Shown: positions 33,695-43,714 of the stretch, one piece after another
How positions within the stretch are numbered: the first letter of the stretch is position 1
Layout of the letters: the number at the start of each line of letters is the position of its first letter
Source: Flavobacterium aquatile LMG 4008 = ATCC 11947
GTDB taxonomy: Bacteria; Bacteroidota; Bacteroidia; Flavobacteriales; Flavobacteriaceae
Assembly (NCBI RefSeq): GCF_000757385.1
Contig: NZ_JRHH01000005.1
Location: 248,001 to 312,000, forward strand
Direction: 5' to 3'
DNA length: 64,000 nt
Position numbers and translations under genes: made by a program
The notes under the pieces: generated by a model
What the model saw: only the letters and a program-made list of their open reading frames with translations
Database searches by the model: none
What the model was told of the DNA's origin: nothing

Positions 33695-36175
33695 CTAAAA
33701 CCCTAAATCCAAAACATAACTCAATTTTAAAGCAAAATTGTCTTCAAATTTTGGTAAAGCATTTGGTCCATATCTCATGAAGAACGTCAATCCGAAACCT
33801 TTAAATATTTGATTGGCTTCGACACCACTTTCGAAGAAACCGCGTTCCATAGTTTTGTATTCAAATCCTAAATGGCTTTCACGATTATCCATATTTCCCC
33901 AAGCCATTCTGGTAACTACAGAAATTAGAGGTTTTATTTTGTAAGCCACTTTCACTTTGTTGAACGTATGTTTTACGTGAAAACTTACGTATTTGCTTGA
34001 GAAAAATTCGTTGAAAAACATCGTTTCAAAACTGTTTTTACCAGCAAAAGTAATTCGTTGAAATAACGTTTCTCTATTCAAATTATTCGGAGCAATACTA
34101 TACAAATGCGTTAATGGCGTATCGCCAACAGCATATCCGCTTTGAAGAAGAAACGCCGTATTCTGTCCCGACAAATACGGAATTTCATGTATGATTTTGA
34201 AATCTACTTTGGTAAAATCAAAGTCGCTTCCTATGATATTGTTGAACGATTTTGTAAGTTGTAATGAGAATTTTGGAAACCTTTTTTCAATTTCTAATCT
34301 TCCAGTAGAAGTTTGCATGTAACCACTAAAAGGATTCCACTGAATGGCAAATTGTGCCGTTGTCAAGTTGAAATTTTGATACAATCTATCGTTTGGTGCA
34401 AAGGCATAATCAAACAACGGAAGCACTTCACTACGAGAAATTCCGAAGTAACTTGTCGTTTTCGGGATGTATTGACTTTCTATAAATCCGGAGAACGTTT
34501 TATGATTGTAAAACGTTGAAATGTTTATTGGTCGCGGATCGTAAATTTTAAAACGTCGCGCTTGTGTTGCAAATTGAATCTGACCAATTTCACTCAAATC
34601 ATCAACATACGAAGCATTAACCCAAGTGTTGGTTTCTTTGTTTAAAAGATACGATGGTGTGATTCCGTATTTGAATTTTTCATCTTTAAATCCGAACGCT
34701 ACATAACCACTAATTTTATATTGTTCAGATAATTTATTGTTGGTTACACCACCAATTCCTAGTCTAAAACCTTCGTAATTATTGTATTTGAATAAGGTTT
34801 TTAAATCGACATCAATTATGCTTACTGGCAAATATCCGTTAATAATTTTCCGTCCAAATAGTAATTTTTGTTCGATATTTTCAGAAACCGAAAGACTGTC
34901 TAAATTGGTGTACGTACGAATTCTTCTAACATCAAGTGTATCTTTTCTGATGGGTTTCCAATACGAATCGGGTTTAGTCATGCTCGCTTCTGGAACATCA
35001 ATTTTAATGCTTGGCATTTTAAACGAAACTGGTTCGTTTATTTTGACGTCGTAAGGTGTCGATTCTAATTTTAAATACAATTGATCGGAAGCATCTTTCT
35101 TAATTCCTTCAAGACTTGAATTGAATTTTATCGTACCACCAAAAATCTTCAAATCTTCGCTATTGTTCCCTTTTACAACGGTGAATTTTCTTTTTTCGGG
35201 AAACCAAATTCGGTGTTCTTTCATGTAATTAAACGTGAAAGTGGCATTGATGTTTATGATTCCGTAAATGCGATAAAATGCTTTTGCGATACCAAAATTC
35301 TCGGCGTCAACAAATAATAATCCGCGTAATTTATCGGAATTTAATTTTTTCGGTTGGAAGTAAATTCTATAAACAGTACGATTATCGATTTTTACAGTAT
35401 CAATTAATTTGAAAACAAACAATTTTCGACCATAAGTTGACAATGGATTTCTAACAGGAATTTCCAAAATATCCAACTGATTTTCGTACAACGAATAGGA
35501 AACCAAATTCAATCCCAAATATTCGTACAACGGTTTTTTAAATCCAGCCATTCGCGATGCCAAAACGGTTTCTTTTGTTCCTTGGTCGTTAAACTGAATT
35601 AGATTTACCTTTTCGGTTTGATAAATATGCTGATTTTCAACTAACTTTTTCAGCTTATAATTGGTAGAATCCAACACGATTTTCTTTCTTCCAAAAATCG
35701 ATTTTTTATAAGTGGTATCAATTTTACTTGAAATAGAATCCGGATTCGCAGTAACTAAAAGGTGTTCGTAATTTTTATATTCAAAACTTTTAAAGACTTT
35801 TTCGGGTTGGTTTTTGTACTTATTATCGATTATTTTTTTGACAATTAAATTCACTTCGTTTTCACTGTAAATTTCTTTTTCCTTCATGGTGTTATCGTTC
35901 ACCATTTTGATAATTAGAAACTTGGCGCCTTCAGTAAAATAATGTGTTTTATCGTAATAGCCTTTGTATTTGAAAATTATTGGCTTTTTGTCGTCTTTAA
36001 CATCTATAGAGAATTTTCCTTCCCAATCAGAAATTATAGTTTTGTTGTTGTAGTTAATTTTGGCAAAAGCTATTGGAACGGTTGTGTCAAAATCAATAAC
36101 TTGACCTTGCATTGTTTTTTGCGAAAAAGCAAAATTGCAAATTAAAATAAAAAGGAACGTCCAAAAATTTTTCAT
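33695..36175 (-). CDS. DUF5686 family outer-membrane protein with carboxypeptidase-like regulatory domain
   Basis: 826 residues: signal peptide (MKNFWTFLFILICNFAFSQ), an N-terminal carboxypeptidase-regulatory-like beta domain (QGQVIDFDTTVPIAFAKINY, ISDWEGKFSIDV), then the long DUF5686 region, and a C-terminal part of alternating aromatic strands ending LSYVLDLGF, compatible with an outer-membrane barrel. The ATG at 36175 is preferred over a TTG one codon earlier. A -7 box (TATTTTTG, minus 36217-36224) lies upstream. Function unknown; related proteins are surface/outer-membrane proteins. The gene is convergent with the antiporter gene, with 6 bases between the stops. Confidence 0.87.
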   Translation of the reverse strand: MKNFWTFLFILICNFAFSQKTMQGQVIDFDTTVPIAFAKINYNNKTIISDWEGKFSIDVKDDKKPIIFKYKGYYDKTHYFTEGAKFLIIKMVNDNTMKEKEIYSENEVNLIVKKIIDNKYKNQPEKVFKSFEYKNYEHLLVTANPDSISSKIDTTYKKSIFGRKKIVLDSTNYKLKKLVENQHIYQTEKVNLIQFNDQGTKETVLASRMAGFKKPLYEYLGLNLVSYSLYENQLDILEIPVRNPLSTYGRKLFVFKLIDTVKIDNRTVYRIYFQPKKLNSDKLRGLLFVDAENFGIAKAFYRIYGIININATFTFNYMKEHRIWFPEKRKFTVVKGNNSEDLKIFGGTIKFNSSLEGIKKDASDQLYLKLESTPYDVKINEPVSFKMPSIKIDVPEASMTKPDSYWKPIRKDTLDVRRIRTYTNLDSLSVSENIEQKLLFGRKIINGYLPVSIIDVDLKTLFKYNNYEGFRLGIGGVTNNKLSEQYKISGYVAFGFKDEKFKYGITPSYLLNKETNTWVNASYVDDLSEIGQIQFATQARRFKIYDPRPINISTFYNHKTFSGFIESQYIPKTTSYFGISRSEVLPLFDYAFAPNDRLYQNFNLTTAQFAIQWNPFSGYMQTSTGRLEIEKRFPKFSLQLTKSFNNIIGSDFDFTKVDFKIIHEIPYLSGQNTAFLLQSGYAVGDTPLTHLYSIAPNNLNRETLFQRITFAGKNSFETMFFNEFFSSKYVSFHVKHTFNKVKVAYKIKPLISVVTRMAWGNMDNRESHLGFEYKTMERGFFESGVEANQIFKGFGLTFFMRYGPNALPKFEDNFALKLSYVLDLGF

Positions 36176-36216
36176 CAAATAGATTTTGTTTGTAGTTCAT
36201 TGTAAAACAAGTACGA

Positions 36217-36224
36217 CAAAAATA
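36217..36224 (-). promoter_or_regulatory. -7 promoter box of the DUF5686 gene
   Basis: Minus-strand TATTTTTG, exact TAnnTTTG match, 42 bases before the start codon. The direct repeat/terminator 36230-36282 lies immediately upstream. Confidence 0.55.
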
Positions 36225-36229
36225 ACAAT

Positions 36230-36282
36230 AAAAAAATCCGTTCGGCATTTCAAACGGATTTTAATTTATAATTAACGTGTAA
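36230..36282. repeat. 53-bp direct repeat with terminator hairpin, copy A
   Basis: Contains AAAATCCGTT and AACGGATTTT as hairpin arms, followed by TAATTTATAATTAACGTGTAA. The copy at 41409-41461 matches with two mismatches, in the same orientation. Copy B is the natural terminator directly after frr, so this copy marks the other end of the 5.2-kb accessory segment. Confidence 0.75.
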
Positions 36283-36324
36283 TTTATTGATTTAGTATTT
36301 ATTCTATTTTTTTAAGTTTTAAAT

Positions 36325-36865
36325 TCAATTTTCATCATATCCTTCGAGAGAAATTGTTGGATATTCATCATTACTGCATTTAGCAGATGATTTAATTTGC
36401 TGTTTTAATTTCTCTATTTCTTCGGTTGCAATTATTGTCTTTCCGCTATCGTCAAATAATTTGTAATCAAGGATTAGTATATTCTTTTAATTCAATTTTT
36501 TAATATACCCGTGTGATTAGTTTCGTTTGGATAAAAGTTATTATAATCAATTATATCATAATCATTAACATTTAGTTTTGACATTACTTTCTCAAGTTTG
36601 CTTTCATTTTTCTATTATTTTATCTGAGCTAATATTAATAATTTCGATGTTCTTTTCTATGCCAATTTTCAAAACCCCTGTAAAATCTTTTATTCAAGGA
36701 TGAAAATATGGTAATCAAAAATGGATAATAGTTTTTTGTTAATTTTCTTTTTATGTCTAAATATTTTTCAAGCGTAATTTTTACAATATTCGGTTTGCTA
36801 TTTTGATATTTACAATTTATAAATATTATAATTTTAAATAAAAAAATAATTTTTTCGTATATCAT
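36325..36865 (-). pseudogene. Decayed small lipoprotein gene
   Basis: This 864-base gap between the DUF5686 gene and the lipoprotein gene at 37043 holds no intact gene. Three minus-strand pieces in different frames look like one broken gene: a start at 36865 (MIYEKIIFLFKIIIFINC, a lipoprotein-like signal); a middle piece near 36492-36600 (SKLEKVMSKLNVNDYDIIDY); and an end piece 36325-36480 without a start codon (ILDYKLFDDSGKTIIATEE, then EYPTISLEGYDEN and a stop). At least two frameshifts or stops interrupt it. The family is not recognised. The rest of the gap (36866-37042) shows nothing I can support. Confidence 0.4.
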
Positions 36866-37042
36866 TTTGTAAGGTTTTCTCAACCGTTTCTTGGGCTTTA
36901 CTTCTATGAGCGGACTAAAGAAGCCGAAAAATTCATTTTTTACTGACTCATGGATACAAAATAAACTTTAAAATAAGCCCAAAACCAGCAATAGTATTAA
37001 ACCTGCGTTATCAGATGCCTTATTTTCTTTTTAATAAATAAC

Positions 37043-37381
37043 TTATTGAGCTGTTGCAGTTTCTATATATATCTGTGGATAGGCTATATCTAGTGAAGTA
37101 CAGTTCATTATTTCTGAATCTGTAGGAAGTCTGAACGTTACATATACAGGAAGATTATTAACTTTATATTGGTTTGGTAAATTTATTTCATAAAAAACAT
37201 TATTTGTTGAGTTTGCAGGGACATTAGCAACACCGTTGTTAAACTTAATTAAATATGCATTACCGCAATCGACACCTTGGTTAACTACTGTTGCGTTAGC
37301 AAAGAATGGTGGTGTTGGATTTTCATTTTTACTACAACTAATTATTGAAAAAATAAAAATTGAAAATATTAGTGTTTTCAT
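37043..37381 (-). CDS. Small lipoprotein of unknown function
   Basis: 112 residues with a lipoprotein signal (MKTLIFSIFIFSIISC, Cys at 16) and a short SKNENPTPP linker. The rest is predicted beta (NAYLIKFNNGVANVPAN, YEINLPNQYKVNNLPVYVTF). No family recognised. It lies 55 bases downstream of the T9SS subtilase gene and inside the direct-repeat-bracketed accessory segment. Confidence 0.72.
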   Translation of the reverse strand: MKTLIFSIFIFSIISCSKNENPTPPFFANATVVNQGVDCGNAYLIKFNNGVANVPANSTNNVFYEINLPNQYKVNNLPVYVTFRLPTDSEIMNCTSLDIAYPQIYIETATAQ

Positions 37382-37436
37382 ATTATATAATTTAAGATTA
37401 AAACCTGCGAATTTTTCTCGCAGGATATTTTATTGT

Positions 37437-40400
37437 TTAATTTTTGATTAAAGTTTTTGCATCTACAATTTGTCCGTTGCAGACTAATGCAATAGTGTAA
37501 AAACCATTTTGATAGTTTGATAAATCAAGATCTGTGTTTGTACTATTGATATCTAAAATATAATTATTTGAAGTGCCAGTAGTACCATAACTACCTAAAA
37601 CCATTAAATATGCAGAATTTACATCATTTAATTTGTAATTAATATTTACAAAACTTGATGCTGGATTAGGCAATATTATTTCTAGAGTGCTTGGTTTAAA
37701 ATTGACATTAACCTCTGCATAATCCTTAAATCCATCAATTGTAGCTATAACTTCTAATTTGTATTTTATTGCAACATCGGTAGAAATTGTTAAGTCTTTA
37801 CCAGTAAATATCAAATTACCCTCAGTATCATACCAATTATAAATTGCAGATTCACTAATCTGCAAAGCATTGATAGTTATGGTTTCGTTTTTATCAACTA
37901 ATTTATCTTCACCAGCATCAGCAAAAAAAGGTTCTCTTACTTGTTTTTTTATTATAAAGGTTTCGCCGCCAACTACAGTACCTGTGAATGCATCTTTTTG
38001 AATTAAGTGGTAAGTAAATTTTGATTTTTCTGTAAGTTCTTGAGTTAAAAAATTGAATTTTAAATTTAAGATTCCGATTTCGTTTGGATTGAAAATAATA
38101 TTATCTAATAAAGCATTATTTCCTTTTATAATTTTTATTTTTTCATCAAAAGTTTCTTCAATTCTTAGTGCATGTTGACCACCACGCGACCATGCATCAA
38201 ATAGAGCTGCGTCCATTTTTATAACAACTTCAGCTTCATCATAAATTGGCTTACCAGTTTCTATATCTTCTTTAATAAGTACAAGGCTAAAAGTTTTTAT
38301 TTCATTGAAAGGATTACTTATCGCAACAGTCCCTGTCATGATCTCATTTACAGATGGATTTGGTAATGGATTAATTATAGGAGTTGGAGGACTGACAACT
38401 GTTACATTTTTCCATGCAATGTTATTGTTATTTCCAGTATTTAAATTTATATATCCAGTCTCAGTAAAAGTCATTGGATCATTTGAGGTTTCTATTCTTG
38501 ATAGTAGACAAAAATGCCAATTATCAATATTTCCATAGTCGGCTGGGTTAGGAACAATCCAATTAAAATTTAGAATTCTTTCTTCTCCTGGTTGTAAAAT
38601 TGGTATATTTTGAACCCCAATTATCCCTCCTAATGATGCGTTGGACGCAGGAAAAATGACGCCTCCATTCCATGGATTTGGCCATGCCAAGCCTGTTCCT
38701 GCCTTAGCCCAATAAACTTTTAATTGTTCAGCACCTGTAGAAGTTATACAAGAATTATTTTTTACCCTTACTCTAACCTTATTAGGTGAGTTATCAGCAT
38801 AATAAATTGGATTTTGATGTTCAACAGTCATCGCTTGTAAATCACTTCTTATCCAAATATTTGGACTATTCCACATATGCTGTGTTACATTATTTGGCTC
38901 CATTCCGCTATCATCATATGAATCTTTTACTATAAGGTCAAAACTCGTAATTTGCTGCGCCAACTGAACAGCTTTAAACGCATTAACTTTTCCATATCCT
39001 AATTCAGCTGAAATACCAGATTGCAAATTATAAAAATTATAATTAAAGCCACCAATTTTGTCTGCTGTTGATTGTAAAATATCTTTCATTTGAGATACAC
39101 TAGCGCATGTGTTTACAGATTTCATTAAAGCTAAAACGCCAGCTACTTGAGGACAAGAAGCAGATGTGCCACCCATTCTTCCAGTATACGAAGAAAAATT
39201 TGTACCTGACGAAGGAAGAAGTTCACCAACCGCAGGTAATCCCGTCGAGCTTTCTTTCCAACTATTATAACCATAATTTGCGCCTGGTGTATCAATAGTA
39301 CATATATTGAAACTTTCACCGGGAATTTGAGAATTGTAAGCAGAATGAGAAGGTGCGCAAACTGTTATTCTGTATCTAAAATTACTATTTCCTGCAAAAA
39401 CAAACCCATTAGGGCTATAATTTGCTACTGTATTATTTCTATCAGATGCTCCTACAGTTATTAAACTTGGAATTTCAGCACTTGCAGGAAATGTAATATG
39501 TCCAGTTGTAACGCCAGTCCAAGAACCTCCTATTCTATCAGCTCTATTTCCAGCTGCAAAAACTACAATTTTATTATTATTGATTGCATTGTTTATTGCC
39601 GAAATGATTACGGGATGTAAGTTTGAGTTTGTACTATTGTAACCCCAACTATTTGAGAGAATGTCTGCATTATTGGTTACAGCAAAGTTTATTGCATCCG
39701 CATAAACATTAGCAGGTATTGATCCATAAGGAATTTTTATTGGCATAATTTTGCAAAGTGGTGCAACACCTGTTATACCCTGATTATTATCTTGAGTTGC
39801 AGCAATAATTCCTGCACAAGCATTTCCGTGATTATTTCCTGATGTGGTTGATACAGTAGGAGATGGATCATTTGCATTATTTGTACCATCATATGGTGAA
39901 GCAAAATTACTACCATTTAATCTTACTTGTCTTGTGTTTGGTAAATCAAAATGATTACTTGTTACACCTTCGTCTATTACTGCAACTATTATATTTGGAT
40001 TACCTTTTGTAATATCCCAAGCTTCTGGAGCATCAATATCTGCATCAATTGTGGTAGCTTTTCCGTCATTTGTTCCTTGCCCCGTATTGTGTAAATACCA
40101 TTGATTATTAAAATAAGGATCGTTTGGAATGTAGTCTAATTTGTCAACTCTTGAAATAAAGTTTGGGGTGCAAAATTCAACTTGTCCAGTTAAGTAAACA
40201 TTTTTTGAAATTTGTAACGCATCACCTGTAACTTTATACATTTCATAAGAAATTGTTGATTTAATTAAAGTTAAATTATTTGTAGAAATTATACTTTCTT
40301 TTAATGAAGTTGAAATATTACTTTTGTATTTTAATAAAATTTCATTTCCATAATTTAATTCAAAGCCATCTGATGTTATGTAGGTTGGAGTAGTTATATA

Positions 40401-40664
40401 TGGAGTATTATAGTCAATTAAAAATTCAGTTTCTGATACGACATATGATTTATCAGATAATTTAAATCCTATATTGTTTATTTGAGATAACTCATTTGTA
40501 TTAGATATTCCGTTTGGAAAATCAACCAAAAATTTACCAGATACTTTTGTCAAAGTAATTTTTTCATTATCAAATGTATAATAAAAGTCATTTGTTTGAG
40601 CATTTATTGTTGAAATTCCTATTACAAGACAAGCAAAAAGCAATATGTGAGATTTATTTTTCAT
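37437..40664 (-). CDS. Secreted subtilisin-like serine protease (S8) with T9SS sorting domain
   Basis: 1075 residues: signal peptide (MKNKSHILLFACLVIGISTINAQ), a ~150-residue propeptide-like region, and peptidase S8 domain (about 185-560) with intact catalytic triad: Asp in VAVIDEGVTSNHFD, His in NHGNACAG, Ser in GGTSASCPQVAG, and the oxyanion Asn in LSNSWGY. Beta-sandwich regions follow, then a C-terminal type A sorting domain (about 1000-1075: ILPNPASSFVNINYKL, then LSNYQNGFYTIALVCNGQIV and a Lys-rich end). It should cross the outer membrane by the type IX system and be released or anchored at the surface. Substrate unknown. It lies in the accessory segment. Confidence 0.92.
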   Translation of the reverse strand: MKNKSHILLFACLVIGISTINAQTNDFYYTFDNEKITLTKVSGKFLVDFPNGISNTNELSQINNIGFKLSDKSYVVSETEFLIDYNTPYITTPTYITSDGFELNYGNEILLKYKSNISTSLKESIISTNNLTLIKSTISYEMYKVTGDALQISKNVYLTGQVEFCTPNFISRVDKLDYIPNDPYFNNQWYLHNTGQGTNDGKATTIDADIDAPEAWDITKGNPNIIVAVIDEGVTSNHFDLPNTRQVRLNGSNFASPYDGTNNANDPSPTVSTTSGNNHGNACAGIIAATQDNNQGITGVAPLCKIMPIKIPYGSIPANVYADAINFAVTNNADILSNSWGYNSTNSNLHPVIISAINNAINNNKIVVFAAGNRADRIGGSWTGVTTGHITFPASAEIPSLITVGASDRNNTVANYSPNGFVFAGNSNFRYRITVCAPSHSAYNSQIPGESFNICTIDTPGANYGYNSWKESSTGLPAVGELLPSSGTNFSSYTGRMGGTSASCPQVAGVLALMKSVNTCASVSQMKDILQSTADKIGGFNYNFYNLQSGISAELGYGKVNAFKAVQLAQQITSFDLIVKDSYDDSGMEPNNVTQHMWNSPNIWIRSDLQAMTVEHQNPIYYADNSPNKVRVRVKNNSCITSTGAEQLKVYWAKAGTGLAWPNPWNGGVIFPASNASLGGIIGVQNIPILQPGEERILNFNWIVPNPADYGNIDNWHFCLLSRIETSNDPMTFTETGYINLNTGNNNNIAWKNVTVVSPPTPIINPLPNPSVNEIMTGTVAISNPFNEIKTFSLVLIKEDIETGKPIYDEAEVVIKMDAALFDAWSRGGQHALRIEETFDEKIKIIKGNNALLDNIIFNPNEIGILNLKFNFLTQELTEKSKFTYHLIQKDAFTGTVVGGETFIIKKQVREPFFADAGEDKLVDKNETITINALQISESAIYNWYDTEGNLIFTGKDLTISTDVAIKYKLEVIATIDGFKDYAEVNVNFKPSTLEIILPNPASSFVNINYKLNDVNSAYLMVLGSYGTTGTSNNYILDINSTNTDLDLSNYQNGFYTIALVCNGQIVDAKTLIKN

Positions 40665-40865
40665 ATTTTTATAACTAAGGTGAAACTAAATAAATATTAT
40701 TTGTCATTTTAGAAAAAAAATGTGGATGAATAGATTTTCTACTAATAATTAAAATTTTAATGTAAATCACAACAAAATTTGTAATTATAATTTTATGTAC
40801 AACAAATAGATAGCTCTTCAGCGTTGCGAGTAGCTAAATATTGTCTGATAATATAACGATAAGGA

Positions 40866-41303
40866 TTATTCGATTCTTTCAAATTTAAGATTCAATCCTT
40901 CATCTAAAAGGTCGCTTACAAATGATAATCTCATTTTGTTTCCTTCAAATGTGTAAAAAAAAGCACCAACATTAATTGCATAAGGATTTTCGGTATTGTC
41001 TATACAATCAAACTCTATTTTTATAATATTATCACCAGAAAATAATGGTTCATAATCAACCTTTTTTGAAGTTCCATCACAAGTATGAATACTGCTTTCA
41101 ATTCTGCCAGAATTTTTTATATCAAAAGTATATTGATTTTCTGTTGATACATCAACCCAAGTTAAAGTTGTTGGCTCATCATTTGAAATAACTAAATTTT
41201 GAACTAACTTCCATTTACCTTTTATTGGACTTACAGAATCTTCATCATTACTGCAACTTATTAATGAGATTACAATAACAAATAAGGTGATGATTTTTTT
41301 CAT
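40866..41303 (-). CDS. Lipocalin-like lipoprotein
   Basis: 145 residues: lipoprotein signal (MKKIITLFVIVISLISC, Cys at 17), an SNDEDS stretch, then a lipocalin-like domain marked by IKGKWKLVQN near residue 28 and a C-terminal FEGNKMRLSF strand. Many small Bacteroidota lipoproteins have this fold and no known function. It lies between the subtilase gene and frr, inside the accessory segment and on its 5' side. A 200-base AT-rich gap (40665-40865) separates it from the subtilase start; I see no gene there. Confidence 0.78.
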   Translation of the reverse strand: MKKIITLFVIVISLISCSNDEDSVSPIKGKWKLVQNLVISNDEPTTLTWVDVSTENQYTFDIKNSGRIESSIHTCDGTSKKVDYEPLFSGDNIIKIEFDCIDNTENPYAINVGAFFYTFEGNKMRLSFVSDLLDEGLNLKFERIE

Positions 41304-41408
41304 TATTAAAAAGTTTTAAAAGCTAATTTAAATTAAAAAACCTTTCAAAAAACAAGAAAATGCAGTTTGTAGAAAACATTCTACAGAGCTGTAGAACAAA
41401 GTATTACA

Positions 41409-41461
41409 AAAAAAATCCGTTCGACATTTCAAACGGATTTTAATTTATATTTAACGTGTAA
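41409..41461. repeat. 53-bp direct repeat with terminator hairpin, copy B (frr terminator)
   Basis: Hairpin AAAATCCGTT/AACGGATTTT flanked by A- and T-rich sequence; it starts 3 bases after the frr stop on the minus strand. It is repeated at 36230-36282. Works as a bidirectional intrinsic terminator by appearance. Confidence 0.75.
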
Positions 41462-41464
41462 AAA

Positions 41465-42025
41465 TTACACCTTCATTATTTCAGCTTCTTTCAATGCCAA
41501 ATGTTCTTCTACTTTTTTAATGTAAATATCAGTTAATTTTTGAACATCATCTTCGGCAGTTTTACATAAATCTTCTGAAGTTCCGTCTTTTTCTAATTTT
41601 TTAATATCAGAATTGGCATCTTTTCTGTGATTTCTAATTCCAATTTTAGCATCTTCGGCTTCTTGTTTGGCTTGTTTTACTAAATCACGACGACGTTCTT
41701 CTGTTAAAGGTGGAACACTAATAATCACAATATCACCATTATTCATAGGGTTAAAACCTAAATTGGCAATCATAATTGCTTTTTCAATAGGTTGCAACAT
41801 GCTTTTTTCATAAGGCTGAATCGTGATTGTCCTTGCATCTGGAACATTTACATTGGCAACTTGAGAAAGTGGCGTTTGTGAACCATAATAATCTACAAAA
41901 ACGCTACCCAACATTTGCGGTGAAGCTTTTCCGGCACGAATATTTAAAAAAGATTTTTCTAAGTGCGCAACAGAACCATTCATAGCTTCTTTTGTACTGT
42001 CTAAAATAAACTCAATTTCTTCCAT
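41465..42025 (-). CDS. frr: Ribosome recycling factor
   Basis: Splits post-termination ribosomes together with EF-G. 186 residues, all alpha-helical/beta two-domain protein of normal length. Conserved features: HLEKSFLNIRAGKASP near the N-terminus, DARTITIQPYEKSMLQPIEKAI in the middle, and PPLTEERRRDLVKQAKQEAEDAKIGIRNHR near residue 105-135. It follows pyrH by 39 bases in the widespread pyrH-frr order. The terminator copy B follows directly. Confidence 0.97.
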   Translation of the reverse strand: MEEIEFILDSTKEAMNGSVAHLEKSFLNIRAGKASPQMLGSVFVDYYGSQTPLSQVANVNVPDARTITIQPYEKSMLQPIEKAIMIANLGFNPMNNGDIVIISVPPLTEERRRDLVKQAKQEAEDAKIGIRNHRKDANSDIKKLEKDGTSEDLCKTAEDDVQKLTDIYIKKVEEHLALKEAEIMKV

Positions 42026-42064
42026 TTTTATCTAGATTTTATTCTAAAAATAATTTATTTTCAA

Positions 42065-42772
42065 TTATATATTTACAACTGTTCCAACGTTTTCGCCTTC
42101 ACAAATTTTAAGTAAATTTCCTTTTTTGTTCATGTCAAAAACTACGATTGGCAATTTGTTTTCTTGACTTAAGGTAAATGCTGTTGTGTCCATAACATTT
42201 AATCCTTTTTTCAATACATCTTCAAATGAAATGTAATCGAATTTTACAGCAGACTTGTCTTTTTCTGGATCGGCTGTGTAAACACCATCAACACGAGTTC
42301 CTTTTAAAATTACATCGGCATGAACTTCTACACCACGTAAAACTGCGGCTGTATCTGTTGTAAAATACGGATTTCCAGTTCCGGCACCAAAAATAACAAT
42401 TCTTCCTTTTTCAAGATGACGAACGGCTCTTCTTTTAATATAAGGTTCGGCAATAGCTTCAATTTTTAAAGCCGTTTGCAAACGTGTCAACATTCCTTTA
42501 TCTTCAAGTGCGCCTTGTAACGCCATTCCGTTAATAACCGTTGCTAACATTCCCATGTAATCACCTTGCACACGATCCATTCCGCTGCTTGCTCCAGCAA
42601 CACCTCTAAAAATATTTCCACCGCCAATAACAATAGCAATTTCTACACCTTTATCATGAATTTGCTTAATTTCATCTGCATATTCCGATAGAATTTTTGG
42701 GTCAATTCCGTATTGTTTCTCGCCCATTAAAGCTTCTCCACTTAATTTTAGAAGGATTCTTTTGTATTTCAT
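42065..42772 (-). CDS. pyrH: UMP kinase
   Basis: Phosphorylates UMP to UDP in pyrimidine nucleotide synthesis. 235 residues of the amino-acid-kinase fold. Conserved: [13 protein letters not shown] at the N-terminus, [12 protein letters not shown] (about 46-57), [16 protein letters not shown] (about 70-85), [15 protein letters not shown] (about 134-148) and [11 protein letters not shown]. It is the first gene of the pyrH-frr unit. A -7 box TATATTTG (minus strand 42802-42809) lies about 30 bases upstream. Confidence 0.97.
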   Translation of the reverse strand: MKYKRILLKLSGEALMGEKQYGIDPKILSEYADEIKQIHDKGVEIAIVIGGGNIFRGVAGASSGMDRVQGDYMGMLATVINGMALQGALEDKGMLTRLQTALKIEAIAEPYIKRRAVRHLEKGRIVIFGAGTGNPYFTTDTAAVLRGVEVHADVILKGTRVDGVYTADPEKDKSAVKFDYISFEDVLKKGLNVMDTTAFTLSQENKLPIVVFDMNKKGNLLKICEGENVGTVVNI

Positions 42773-42845
42773 ACTGTTGTAGAATGTTGTGTTTTGAAGT
42801 GCAAATATAGTTATTAAATATTTTTGTGAAATAGCAAAGTAAAAT

Positions 42846-43625
42846 TTATGCTTCTAATGTTTCAAATGATTTTTTAGCGGCTTGATAACCAATTTCAAAA
42901 ATTTTATCCATTTTAGATTTATTGGTTTCAAATGTGTTGAAGCTTGTAAGTTCTTCAGGTTCGATAATGATATCACAGTTATTAAATTTTTGCAGGTTCG
43001 AATTTGCCGCAAGTAGTTCAAAAGCTCTAGTTGTAACAGCTTTTATCGATTTCAAATCTTTGGCTTCAATTTTCTGAATCGGACTTACATAAACACCGAT
43101 AATATTATCGCATCTTCCTTGTAAAATATCAGTCGGAAAATGATTTAGAATGCCACCATCGCTATATAAAACACCATTAATTTCATAAGGTGATATCACT
43201 CCCGGAACGGCAGACGAAGCCAAAACCGCATCTACAATTTTAGTGTCATCATTGAAGATTTTTAGTTTTCCTTTAACCATATCGGTTGCAGTAATGTGAA
43301 TCGGAATTTTCAAATCAGTTATTTTGGCATCTTTAAAAATTTCTTCAAAGTATTTTTTAAATGATTCCGAGTCGATGATTCCTGCTTTTTTCAACGTAAA
43401 ATGTTTCCAATGAAAGAAATAAATCGATTTAAAAAATGCCAAAATTTCATCTGGAGTTTTTCCCCAAGCATACAACGCTGCAACAATTGCACCTGCACTC
43501 GAACCAGCAATTTGCGATGGTTTAATATTTTGTTCCTCTAGAAATTTTATCGCGCCAGCGTGAGCCAATCCTTTTGTTCCGCCACCAGACAAGGCAAATC
43601 CTGTTGATTTCAAGTTCAAATCCAT
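42846..43625 (-). CDS. Patatin-like phospholipase (RssA type)
   Basis: 259-residue Ser/Asp-dyad lipid hydrolase. Motifs: oxyanion loop [14 protein letters not shown] (about 11-24), nucleophile GSSAG with Ser43, and [11 protein letters not shown] with the catalytic Asp. No signal peptide or barrel domain, so it is the short cytoplasmic type, not the secreted patatin-porin type. Substrate unknown. A single-gene unit, divergent from the thioredoxin-like gene. Confidence 0.9.
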   Translation of the reverse strand: MDLNLKSTGFALSGGGTKGLAHAGAIKFLEEQNIKPSQIAGSSAGAIVAALYAWGKTPDEILAFFKSIYFFHWKHFTLKKAGIIDSESFKKYFEEIFKDAKITDLKIPIHITATDMVKGKLKIFNDDTKIVDAVLASSAVPGVISPYEINGVLYSDGGILNHFPTDILQGRCDNIIGVYVSPIQKIEAKDLKSIKAVTTRAFELLAANSNLQKFNNCDIIIEPEELTSFNTFETNKSKMDKIFEIGYQAAKKSFETLEA

Positions 43626-43689
43626 TACTTTTTTGTTTTGATAACGTTTATGTGTGATTATTGTTACAAATCAATTGTAAAAATAAAAC

Positions 43690-43697
43690 TAATTTTG
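43690..43697 (+). promoter_or_regulatory. -7 promoter box of the thioredoxin-like gene
   Basis: TAATTTTG, exact TAnnTTTG match, 18 bases before the start codon at 43715. The -33 element is unclear. Confidence 0.6.
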
Positions 43698-43714
43698 CAG
43701 AATAAAATTTAGTT

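Noticed and set aside
36635-36883. 82-residue minus-strand frame as an intact gene
   Set aside because: Only its start looks like a lipoprotein signal; the later part reads as random AT-rich sequence, and better coding pieces continue downstream in other frames, so it is treated as part of a decayed gene.
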